Shown here in pieces: positions 51,963 to 59,578 of a stretch of 64,000 nucleotides of DNA. How positions within the stretch are numbered: position 1 is the stretch's first letter; each line of letters starts with the position of its first letter. The stretch covers positions 153,028 through 217,027 of the forward strand of contig JAZMZG010000017.1 of assembly GCA_045585835.1 (NCBI GenBank). Direction: 5' to 3'. The DNA comes from CALCTE01 sp045585835 (GTDB taxonomy: Bacteria; Bacillota; Clostridia; Oscillospirales; CAG-272). The translations under genes were made by a program, and so were the position numbers. Under the pieces are notes generated by a model, which made no database searches, was not told where the DNA came from, and saw only the letters and a program-made list of their open reading frames with translations.

Positions 51963-52919
51963 ATGGATATAATCAGTATTTTCAAAGGCGCACTCTCGTT
52001 TGACGTTGATGCAGAGGGCTTTATAACGCCCTACCGCTTCACGAAAAAACAGCTTTCCGTATACGAGAAAAAGCCAAACGGCTCATATGCAAAAGCCGCA
52101 GGCGGTATACTTGCCGAGTTTTATACAAACGCATCGGAAATCTCGTTTTCATATACCGTACATAAAGCTTGGACGAATATGTTTGAGGATTCCACGCCCA
52201 CTTTCGATATTTACGAAAACGACATCTTAACGGATACAAAAGAGCTTTGTTTTTCGGATACAAAAAAGCATAAAATCTCATATAACTGCGAAAGTGTGCA
52301 AAAGAAAAAAATAAGCATAGTATTTCCTGCAAACGCCATAGTTTCCGTAGGCGATTTTAGCCTCGGGGAATATTGCCGCGCCGATTATTCCAAAAGGAGT
52401 TTTCTTGTTCTCGGTGACTCCATTTCACAAGGACTTTTAAACAATACCGCATCAAATAACTATCCGTTTCTTTTAAGCCGATATCTCGATGCCGATTTTG
52501 TAAATCAAGGCGTGGGCGGAGACGGATTTTTCTCAAACGCTTTGGACTTGGTGGGGTTTGTGCCCGATTTTATAATAATAGAGCTTGGGACCAACGATAT
52601 GGCTTTCGTGGGCGATATCGAAAAAACCAAAGTGCATATAAGGGAGTATTTTGAGCGCTACTTGGAGCTTTACAAGGGAATAAAAACATACGTTGTAACG
52701 CCCGCTTGGCTTTCCGATGCAAAGGAAAACAAGGAAAAATTCACATTACTTTTAAAAATATCCGACGAGGTAAAAAAAGAGGCGAAAAAGTACTCGTTTA
52801 CGCTTATTGACGGTCAAAAGCTAATACCGCACCACAAGAGATATTTCTCCGATGATGCACACCCGAACAATCTCGGCTTTGCACATTACACCCTTAATTT
52901 GACAAAATATTTCAAATAA
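51963..52919 (+). CDS. SGNH/GDSL-type esterase with N-terminal beta domain
   Basis: The protein has 318 residues without a signal peptide. Residues 1-~135 look like a beta-sandwich, as in two-domain esterases of the CE2/SsfX3 style. The SGNH domain shows block I GDSISQG, block II Gly in GVGGDG, block III GTND and block V DDAHPNN, so the Ser-Asp-His triad is complete. The likely reaction is de-esterification of a sugar or small molecule inside the cell. It is transcribed alone between two terminators or as read-through from pnp. Confidence 0.82.
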   Translation: MDIISIFKGALSFDVDAEGFITPYRFTKKQLSVYEKKPNGSYAKAAGGILAEFYTNASEISFSYTVHKAWTNMFEDSTPTFDIYENDILTDTKELCFSDTKKHKISYNCESVQKKKISIVFPANAIVSVGDFSLGEYCRADYSKRSFLVLGDSISQGLLNNTASNNYPFLLSRYLDADFVNQGVGGDGFFSNALDLVGFVPDFIIIELGTNDMAFVGDIEKTKVHIREYFERYLELYKGIKTYVVTPAWLSDAKENKEKFTLLLKISDEVKKEAKKYSFTLIDGQKLIPHHKRYFSDDAHPNNLGFAHYTLNLTKYFK

Positions 52920-52925
52920 ACTTTC

Positions 52926-52962
52926 AAAAAAACAGAATGCTCAAAAAGCATCCTGTTTTTTT
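52926..52962 (+). terminator. Terminator of the esterase gene
   Basis: Arms AAAAACAG-ATGC and GCAT-CTGTTTTT, one mismatch, T run. Confidence 0.75.
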
Positions 52963-53014
52963 ATGTTATTCCATATTTTTTTACATAATAATTATAATTT
53001 TTTGAATATATCTA

Positions 53015-53043
53015 TTGTAATAAGTTTCGAATTGTGATACAAT
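53015..53043 (+). promoter_or_regulatory. Sigma-A-type promoter of the hyd operon
   Basis: TTGTAA, 17-base spacer, TACAAT, 62 bases before the hydC ATG. No other convincing promoter is seen until 61837. Confidence 0.6.
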
Positions 53044-53105
53044 TTAGGGTGAAATATAGCGCACTCCGAAGAGGAGCACCGCTGCAATATAAGGAGGAAA
53101 TTTTT

Positions 53106-53606
53106 ATGCAGAAGAAAATCAGCAAACTTCCCTTCAAGAGCACTCCCGAGCAAGATGCTGCTCTTGATGCAATCATCGCAAAATACAACGATGATAAAGC
53201 AAACCTCATCACCGTTATGCAGGAAGCGCAGGATATTTACGGATATCTTCCCGTTGAGGTTCAAACAAAAATAGCAGACGGTATGGACATTCCCCTTGAA
53301 AAAGTGTTTGGCGTGTCGACCTTCTATGCACAGTTCTCGCTTTCACAAAAAGGCGCTCACCACGTTGCTATCTGTCTTGGTACAGCTTGCTACGTAAAGG
53401 GCTCCGGAAAGCTCATGGAAGAATTTGAAAAGCAGCTCGGCATCAAGTCGGGTGAGATCTCCGACGACGGACAGTTCAGCCTTGATGCAACCCGTTGCAT
53501 CGGCGCTTGCGGACTTGCTCCCGTTTTGACGGTCGGCGAAGACGTATATGGCAGACTTGATGAAACAATGGTTGCCGATATCGTTGCAAAATATAAAAAC
53601 GCATGA
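53106..53606 (+). CDS. hydC: Bifurcating hydrogenase subunit HydC (NuoE-like)
   Basis: The protein has 166 residues from ATG 53106 with AAGGAGG upstream. It is a thioredoxin-like [2Fe-2S] protein with four cysteine ligands in CLGTAC and CIGAC, preceded by the helical bundle with ITVMQEAQDIYGYLP. It corresponds to NuoE/HydC, the small subunit of NAD(P)-linked [FeFe] hydrogenases. It opens the operon, with hydB and hydA over 4 kb downstream. Its stop overlaps the next gene (ATGA). Confidence 0.93.
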   Translation: MQKKISKLPFKSTPEQDAALDAIIAKYNDDKANLITVMQEAQDIYGYLPVEVQTKIADGMDIPLEKVFGVSTFYAQFSLSQKGAHHVAICLGTACYVKGSGKLMEEFEKQLGIKSGEISDDGQFSLDATRCIGACGLAPVLTVGEDVYGRLDETMVADIVAKYKNA

Positions 53607-53956
53607 AAATAAAAGAGATTCAAGAGCTTCTTTCCGCCGAACTTCTATGCGGGGAGGAATCTGTACAAAACGACGTATTTTCTGCTTGCTGCAGTGATAT
53701 GATGAGCGACGTTCTTGCATACGTTAAGGATCAAGGCGTTCTTCTTACGGGACTTGTAAATCCCCAAGTCATCCGTACTGCAAATATGATGGATATACTT
53801 TGCATCGTATTCGTTAGAAATAAGCTCCCTTCCGACGAAATGATATCTTTGGCAAAGGAAAGCGGAATCGTACTTATGAAAACGGCTTTGAGAGCTTACG
53901 AGGCATGCGGAATACTCTATGACTCGGGGCTTGGAAACGATAAGTGCCATGGCTGA
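53603..53956 (+). CDS. DRTGG-domain protein 1
   Basis: The protein has 117 residues of the DRTGG family: central segment LLTGLVNPQVIRTANMMDI and LAKESGIVLMKTALRAYEACG. DRTGG domains occur in pyrophosphatases, phosphotransacetylases and hydrogenase loci and may bind a nucleotide. Two copies occur in this operon (see 55705-56031), sharing about the same length and end pattern. It is coupled to hydC by ATGA and overlaps the ATPase gene that follows by 8 bases. Confidence 0.8.
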   Translation: MKIKEIQELLSAELLCGEESVQNDVFSACCSDMMSDVLAYVKDQGVLLTGLVNPQVIRTANMMDILCIVFVRNKLPSDEMISLAKESGIVLMKTALRAYEACGILYDSGLGNDKCHG

Positions 53957-54371
53957 ACCCATTAAATTTCATTTCGACGTTTACGGCGGCGACTTTTCCG
54001 CAGCGGGCGGAGCTTCCGTTGTGGTAAAGAAAAAGCTTCGCCAACTTGGATTTTCTCCCGATATAATTCGTAAGGTGTCGGTTGCGATGTATGAAGGCGA
54101 GATAAATATGGTCATTCACGCAAACGGCGGTACGGCAGACGTTGAAGTCAGAGATGATTGTATTATGATCGTCCTTGCCGATAAGGGCCCCGGTATTCCC
54201 AACGTAGAGCTTGCGTTTACGGAAGGATATTCCACCGCAAGAGACGATATACGGGCGCTTGGATTCGGTGCCGGAATGGGTCTTCCCAATATGAAAAAAT
54301 ATACCGATGAGATGACCATTGATACGGTAATCGGAGTCGGCACTACGATAACGATGAAAGTGAATCTTTAG
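53949..54371 (+). CDS. GHKL ATP-binding protein 1 (anti-sigma/serine-kinase-like)
   Basis: The protein has 140 residues from ATG 53949. Motifs are the N box EGEINMVIHA, the G1 box DKGPGIP and the G2 box GFGAGMGLPNMKKYTDE. This is the single-domain GHKL fold of RsbW/SpoIIAB-like kinases. It sits right before a HydS-like protein, so it may be the output kinase for that sensor. The start overlaps the DRTGG gene by 8 bases. Confidence 0.82.
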   Translation: MAEPIKFHFDVYGGDFSAAGGASVVVKKKLRQLGFSPDIIRKVSVAMYEGEINMVIHANGGTADVEVRDDCIMIVLADKGPGIPNVELAFTEGYSTARDDIRALGFGAGMGLPNMKKYTDEMTIDTVIGVGTTITMKVNL

Positions 54372-54397
54372 AAAATACGCTTAAAGGAGGTATATCT

Positions 54398-55705
54398 ATG
54401 AATGTCAAAAGACAGCACTCCGTCCGACTTGATTCGGATAAATGCAAGGGATGTACCACCTGCCTTAAAAGATGTCCGACTGAGGCAATACGTATCCGCG
54501 ACGGTAAAGCAATTATCAATGCGGACAGATGTATTGACTGCGGTGAGTGCATAAAGCTATGTCCCTATCAGGCAAAAAAAGCAACTCACGATGACCTTTC
54601 GGCACTTGATGGCTTTAAGTACAAGGTTGCTCTGCCTGCGCCGTCTCTCTACGGTCAGTTTAATAATCTCGATAATATCGGATATATTATAAAAGGCCTG
54701 CGTGATATAGGCTTTGACGACGTTTTCGAAGTCGCCTGCGCCGCAGAGCTTGTAACTGCTTATACGAGAATGTATATCACACGTTACAATGTCAAAAAGC
54801 CTGTAATCAGCTCTGCCTGCCCCACTATCTTAAGGCTTATAAGCACAAATTATCCTTTTCTATGTGATAACATAATGCCACTGCTGCCACCCGTTGACAT
54901 AGCGGCAATCTTGGCAAGAGAAAAGGTAAAAAGCGAGCATCCCGAGCTTTCGGACGACGACATCGGTATTGCGTTTATTTCGCCTTGTCCTGCGAAAGTC
55001 AGCTATATCAAGAGCAAAGAAAAGCCTCTTATAGACGTCACGTTATCCGTAAAGGACGTTTACTTTAAGCTGCTTGACAAGATGAAGGTCGATACCGAGC
55101 CCGAAGAAACGACGGATTCGGGACTTATAGGCATCGGTTGGGCAACGACGGGAGGAGAATCCTCCGCAGTCTTCAACGAAAGATACCTTGCGGCAGACGG
55201 AATAGAAAACTGTATAAGGGTTTTGGAGCAGATAGACAACGAGGACATAAAAGACCTTGACTTTGTTGAGCTTAACGCTTGTAACGGCGGCTGTGTCGGC
55301 GGTGCTATGACTATTGCAAACCCCTTTATCGCACAAACGAGGCTTAAAAGCCTAAAACGCTATTTGCCCGTAACGGCAAACAGACCCTCGGGTAATATCA
55401 TTCCCGATAAAATTTTCAATCACGATACTATAGCATATACCCCAAGCAATCTTCTTTCCGACGACAGAGAAGAGGCAAGAAGAATGATGGGAGATATAGA
55501 AAAGATCTCGGAGAAACTTCCCGGTATAGACTGCGGCTCCTGCGGTGCCCCGACTTGTATGGCATTTGCGGAGGATATAGTTAAGGGCGAGACCTGCGCC
55601 GATGAATGCACGGTGCTTATGAAGTCTCTTTTCCACGAATATCTCAAGGAGCACGACAAAAATATAAGCGGTGATGATTTTATAGACGGCGGAGGTAACA
55701 TATAA
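54398..55705 (+). CDS. HydS-like sensory [FeFe] hydrogenase homologue
   Basis: The protein has 435 residues. Two [4Fe-4S] motifs (CKGCTTCLKRCP, CIDCGECIKLCP) come first. The H-cluster domain keeps all four cubane cysteines: Cys141 in SSACP, Cys197 in SPCPAK, Cys295 and Cys299 in NACNGGC. The proton-relay Cys that normally precedes the first is Ala140, as in sensory HydS proteins. A C-terminal Fes-type [4Fe-4S] motif (CGSCGAPTC ... C, ~375-400) replaces the usual PAS output of group C. It likely senses H2 or redox state rather than turning it over. AAGGAGG precedes the ATG. Confidence 0.88.
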   Translation: MNVKRQHSVRLDSDKCKGCTTCLKRCPTEAIRIRDGKAIINADRCIDCGECIKLCPYQAKKATHDDLSALDGFKYKVALPAPSLYGQFNNLDNIGYIIKGLRDIGFDDVFEVACAAELVTAYTRMYITRYNVKKPVISSACPTILRLISTNYPFLCDNIMPLLPPVDIAAILAREKVKSEHPELSDDDIGIAFISPCPAKVSYIKSKEKPLIDVTLSVKDVYFKLLDKMKVDTEPEETTDSGLIGIGWATTGGESSAVFNERYLAADGIENCIRVLEQIDNEDIKDLDFVELNACNGGCVGGAMTIANPFIAQTRLKSLKRYLPVTANRPSGNIIPDKIFNHDTIAYTPSNLLSDDREEARRMMGDIEKISEKLPGIDCGSCGAPTCMAFAEDIVKGETCADECTVLMKSLFHEYLKEHDKNISGDDFIDGGGNI

Positions 55706-56031
55706 TGAAGCTGTCCGAGCTTATAACAAAACTTTCACTTGCTGAAATTTCACCTTTTGCGGAGGATATATGTCCCACGGGCGTATACGCAGGAGACCTT
55801 TTAAGCCGTGCCATGAGCCGTATAGAAAGCGGAGATCTTTGGATAACGATAATGTCAAATACCAACGTTATTGCGGTTGCAAGTCTTACCGAGGCTTCGA
55901 TGGTTATTTTGGCGGAGGGCGTTGAGCTTATCCCCGAAGCCGCAAATACTGCACGGGAGCAAAACATAGGAGTTTACTCCTCACAAGAAACCGTATACGA
56001 GCTTTGTAAAAAAATCGGAGAGCTTCTTTGA
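55705..56031 (+). CDS. DRTGG-domain protein 2
   Basis: The protein has 108 residues. It belongs to the same family as the gene at 53603-53956, with core IMSNTNVIAVASLTEASMVI and ARENIGVYSS-like end. Start and upstream stop overlap (TAATG), so it is coupled to the HydS-like gene. The duplicated DRTGG pair brackets the sensor. Confidence 0.78.
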   Translation: MKLSELITKLSLAEISPFAEDICPTGVYAGDLLSRAMSRIESGDLWITIMSNTNVIAVASLTEASMVILAEGVELIPEAANTAREQNIGVYSSQETVYELCKKIGELL

Positions 56032-56032
56032 T

Positions 56033-56764
56033 ATGGGAAAGTATTACGTAGACTTACATATACATTCCTGTCTCTCCCCTTGCAGCGACGATGATATGAC
56101 GCCCGCAAATATAGCGGGAATGGCGTCCCTAAACGGACTGACTTTGGTTGCACTGACCGACCATAACAGCACAAAAAACTGTCCCGCCTTCTTTAAACAG
56201 GCAAAGCGGCTTGGGATAGTTCCCATAGCGGGAATGGAGCTTACCACCTCGGAAGATATACACGCCGTATGTCTTTTCAGGACTTTGGAAGGGGCAATGC
56301 AATTCGGAAGCTTCTTGGAAACGAAGAAAGTGAAAATAAAAAATGATGCGTCCGTCTTCGGCAATCAGTTTATAATGGACGAAAACGATGAGATTGCGGA
56401 AGTGGAAGAAAATATCCTTTGGAACGCATCGGAGCTTTCCTTGGAAGAAGCTTTTCACGAGGTCAAAAAATACGGCGGTGTGTGCTATCCCGCACATATC
56501 GACAGAACTTCAAACGGAGCGGTTGCGATTCTCGGCGGATTTCCCGAAGAACCGAAGTTTACTTCTTACGAATTGAACTTTGCTGAGAAAAACGAAGAAT
56601 ATCAAGAAAAATTCCCTATATTAAGATCCTTGCAAATGATAGCATCATCAGACGCACATCATCTATGGGATATAAGCGAGGGTGGATTTTTGTTAGAGCT
56701 TGATGACGAACCGTATTCATCTCAAAAAGTGGCAGATAGCTTAATTGAGCTTCTCGGAGGATAA
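56033..56764 (+). CDS. PHP-domain phosphoesterase
   Basis: The protein has 243 residues. The metal-binding motifs of the PHP fold are complete: HIHSCLSPCS, TDHNS, GMELTT, and the C-terminal SSDAHH. PHP proteins hydrolyse phosphoesters with three metals. In hydrogenase operons they accompany HydS-type sensors; the substrate is unknown, and a signalling nucleotide or phosphoprotein is possible. It starts 1 base after the DRTGG stop. Confidence 0.87.
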   Translation: MGKYYVDLHIHSCLSPCSDDDMTPANIAGMASLNGLTLVALTDHNSTKNCPAFFKQAKRLGIVPIAGMELTTSEDIHAVCLFRTLEGAMQFGSFLETKKVKIKNDASVFGNQFIMDENDEIAEVEENILWNASELSLEEAFHEVKKYGGVCYPAHIDRTSNGAVAILGGFPEEPKFTSYELNFAEKNEEYQEKFPILRSLQMIASSDAHHLWDISEGGFLLELDDEPYSSQKVADSLIELLGG

Positions 56765-56768
56765 GGTC

Positions 56769-57329
56769 TTGGAAGATTTTTCACTCTACGTTTTGGATAT
56801 AACGATGAATTCCGTAAGGGCGGGAGCAAGTAATATTGACATCACCCTAAAGCAAGACGACGAATTTCTTTACGTCACCATCAAGGACGACGGTTGCGGT
56901 ATGACGAAAGAGCAATTAAATAAGCTTGAAAATCCTTTTTTCACAACACGCAAAACGAGAAAGGTCGGGCTTGGAATCCCCTTCTTTACGCAGCTTGCCA
57001 AAATGACAGACGGATACGTCAAAATAGCTTCAAAGCACGAAAGCGAATATGAAGACCACGGAACTGTGATCGAAGGTAAGTTCGGTTATAAGCATATCGA
57101 CTTCATACCGATAGGAAATATGCCGCAAACCGTTGTAACGCTTATACAAGGCTCACCTGACGTGGATTTCACCTTCACTCACAGCTATAAGGATAAAAAA
57201 GTCTTTTTGGCGACCTCGCAGCTCCGTGAAATTTTGGGAAGCGAAATATCTCTTGCAAGCATCGAGATACTTAATTGGATCTCGAGCAGCCTAAAAGAGC
57301 AATATGAAGAGCTAAACATTAAAAAATAA
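56769..57329 (+). CDS. GHKL ATP-binding protein 2
   Basis: The protein has 186 residues from a TTG at 56769, which has GGAGG 8 bases upstream and yields the family start MEDFSLYVLDITMNSVRAGA. The GHKL boxes are N (ITMNSVRAGA), G1 (DDGCGM) and a G2-like KTRKVGLGIPFF. It is longer than the first GHKL gene by a C-terminal ~80-residue domain. It lacks an H-box, so it is not a classical histidine kinase. It overlaps no neighbour but is 4 bases from the PHP stop. Confidence 0.82.
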   Translation: MEDFSLYVLDITMNSVRAGASNIDITLKQDDEFLYVTIKDDGCGMTKEQLNKLENPFFTTRKTRKVGLGIPFFTQLAKMTDGYVKIASKHESEYEDHGTVIEGKFGYKHIDFIPIGNMPQTVVTLIQGSPDVDFTFTHSYKDKKVFLATSQLREILGSEISLASIEILNWISSSLKEQYEELNIKK

Positions 57330-57364
57330 AAAATATATTAACATAATCAGAAAGGAAGCACACA

Positions 57365-57736
57365 ATGAAATCACTTGAAGAACTTATGGCCATCAAAGCC
57401 AAAATGCAGGACAAGGTTTCTTTGCGTACGTCAAACGGAAACATCCGCATCGTAGTAGGAATGGCAACCTGCGGAATTGCAGCAGGCGCACGTCCTGTTC
57501 TCTCCGCCTTTGTTGAAGGCGTAAGCGAAGAGGGCCTCGCAGACGAGGTTACCGTAACGCAGACCGGTTGTATCGGCATCTGCCAATACGAGCCCGTTGT
57601 AGAGGTTTACGAAAAGGACAAGGAAAAGGTCACCTACGTTAAGATGACTGCCGAAAAAGCAAAAGAAGTTGTACAAAAGCACATCAAAGGCGGCAATCCC
57701 GTTAAAGAATACACCATTGGTGCTGCAAAAATCTAA
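57365..57736 (+). CDS. Thioredoxin-like [2Fe-2S] protein of the hyd operon
   Basis: The protein has 123 residues: NuoE-like thioredoxin fold without the helical N terminus. Four Cys lie in ATCGIAAGA, GCIGIC and nearby, matching a [2Fe-2S] site; the first pair is reduced to one visible Cys, so it may coordinate differently. It is placed just before hydB and could deliver electrons to the sensor or the hydrogenase. AAAGGAAG precedes the ATG. Confidence 0.8.
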   Translation: MKSLEELMAIKAKMQDKVSLRTSNGNIRIVVGMATCGIAAGARPVLSAFVEGVSEEGLADEVTVTQTGCIGICQYEPVVEVYEKDKEKVTYVKMTAEKAKEVVQKHIKGGNPVKEYTIGAAKI

Positions 57737-57758
57737 ATAAACAGGAGGAACAGAACGC

Positions 57759-59561
57759 ATGATTCGTTCACACATACTTATTTGCGGCGGTACCGGATGT
57801 ACCTCTTCCGGCAGTGTTGCACTTGGAGAAAAGTTGGCAAACGAGCTTGTTGCCAAGGGCTTGGAAAATGAAATTAAAATCGTAAAAACGGGTTGCTTCG
57901 GTCTTTGTGCCTTAGGTCCTGTCATGATCGTTTATCCCGAGGGAACCTTCTATAGCAGAGTTACTCCCGAGGATATTCCCGAAATCGTAGAAGAGCATCT
58001 TCTCAAGGGACGTGTAGTTGAGCGTCTTGTTTACAACGATACCGATGCTAAGGAAATGGCTGACAAGGCTTATGCTACGTCACTTTCCGAAACAGCATTC
58101 TATAAGAAGCAGAAGAGAGTATCTCTTCGTAACTGCGGTGTTATCAACCCCGAAAGCATTGATGAATACATAGCTATGGACGGTTACTTTGCTCTTGCAA
58201 AGTGCCTTAAAGAGATGACACCCGATGACGTTATCAAAACGATATCCGATTCGGGTCTTCGCGGCAGAGGCGGCGGCGGATTCCCCACAGGCAAAAAGTG
58301 GAGCTTCGCTAAGGCTTCCGCAGGCGACAAGAAATACGTCGTTTGTAACGCAGACGAGGGCGACCCCGGTGCATTTATGGACCGTAGCGTTCTCGAGGGC
58401 GACCCCCACTGTATCATCGAAGCTATGGCTATTGCAGGTTACGCAATAGGTGCTGACGAGGGCTACGTATACGTTCGTGCAGAGTATCCCATCGCCGTTA
58501 CACGTTTGAAGCTCGCTATTATGCAGGCAGAGGAATACGGCCTTTTAGGCGACGATATCCTCGGCACAGGCTTTAACTTCCACCTCAAAGTCCGTCTTGG
58601 CGCAGGCGCTTTCGTTTGCGGAGAAGAGACCGCTCTTATGACTTCTATCGAAGGTAACAGAGGTGAACCCCGTCCCCGTCCTCCCTTCCCCGCAGTTAAG
58701 GGCCTTTTCGGCAAGCCCACCGTTGAAAATAACGTTGAGACATTTGCTAACGTACCTCAGATAATCTTAAACGGCGCTGATTGGTTTAAGACTATGGGCA
58801 TCGAGCAGTCCACCGGTACTAAGGTATTTGCTCTTGGCGGTAAGATCAAGAACACCGGTCTTGTTGAAGTTCCCATGGGACTTACTCTCCGTGAGATAAT
58901 CGAAGACATCGGCGGCGGCTGCCCCAACGGCAAGAAATTCAAGGCCGTTCAAACGGGTGGTCCTTCCGGCGGTTGTATCCCCGCAAGTCTGCTCGATACC
59001 TCGGTTGACTTTGACAATCTCACAGCTCTCGGCTGTATGATGGGTTCAGGCGGTATGATCGTTATGGACGAGGATAACTGTATGGTCGATATGGCTAAGT
59101 TCTTCCTCGAATTCACCGTTGACGAATCTTGCGGTAAGTGCACGCCCTGCCGTATAGGTCTTTACAGACTTCTTGAAATGCTTGAGAAGATCACAAGCGG
59201 AAACGGCGAGCTTAAAGATATCGACGAGCTTGAAGAAATGTGCGAATACATTAAGGCTAACTCCCTCTGCGGACTCGGACAGACAGCTCCTAACCCCGTA
59301 CTTGCAACACTCAAGTTCTTCCGTGATGAGTACATCGCTCACGTTGTTGATAAGAAGTGCCCTGCAGGCGTATGTAAGGGACTTCTCACCTACGTTATCG
59401 ATCCCGTACTCTGCAAGGGTTGTACAAAGTGCGCTCGTCAGTGCCCCGTTGGTGCAATTAGCGGCACGGTTAAGAATCCTCACGTAATTGATACCAAGAA
59501 GTGCATTAAGTGCGGTGCTTGCGAACCCAGCTGCCCGTTCAAAGCTATATCTAAGAAATAA
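57759..59561 (+). CDS. hydB: Bifurcating hydrogenase subunit HydB (NuoF-like)
   Basis: The protein has 600 residues. An N-terminal thioredoxin-like [2Fe-2S] domain (GGTGCTSSG ... TGCFGLC) is followed by the NADH/FMN domain (GLRGRGGGGFPTGKKW), the SLBB domain and the NuoF-type [4Fe-4S] motif ESCGKCTPCRIG. Two ferredoxin motifs (CKGCTKCARQCP, CIKCGACEPSCP) end the protein. This layout is the HydB subunit that binds NADH and performs flavin-based electron bifurcation with ferredoxin and H2. Codon use suggests high expression. Confidence 0.95.
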   Translation: MIRSHILICGGTGCTSSGSVALGEKLANELVAKGLENEIKIVKTGCFGLCALGPVMIVYPEGTFYSRVTPEDIPEIVEEHLLKGRVVERLVYNDTDAKEMADKAYATSLSETAFYKKQKRVSLRNCGVINPESIDEYIAMDGYFALAKCLKEMTPDDVIKTISDSGLRGRGGGGFPTGKKWSFAKASAGDKKYVVCNADEGDPGAFMDRSVLEGDPHCIIEAMAIAGYAIGADEGYVYVRAEYPIAVTRLKLAIMQAEEYGLLGDDILGTGFNFHLKVRLGAGAFVCGEETALMTSIEGNRGEPRPRPPFPAVKGLFGKPTVENNVETFANVPQIILNGADWFKTMGIEQSTGTKVFALGGKIKNTGLVEVPMGLTLREIIEDIGGGCPNGKKFKAVQTGGPSGGCIPASLLDTSVDFDNLTALGCMMGSGGMIVMDEDNCMVDMAKFFLEFTVDESCGKCTPCRIGLYRLLEMLEKITSGNGELKDIDELEEMCEYIKANSLCGLGQTAPNPVLATLKFFRDEYIAHVVDKKCPAGVCKGLLTYVIDPVLCKGCTKCARQCPVGAISGTVKNPHVIDTKKCIKCGACEPSCPFKAISKK

Positions 59562-59578
59562 GAAAGGAGTACGCTATA

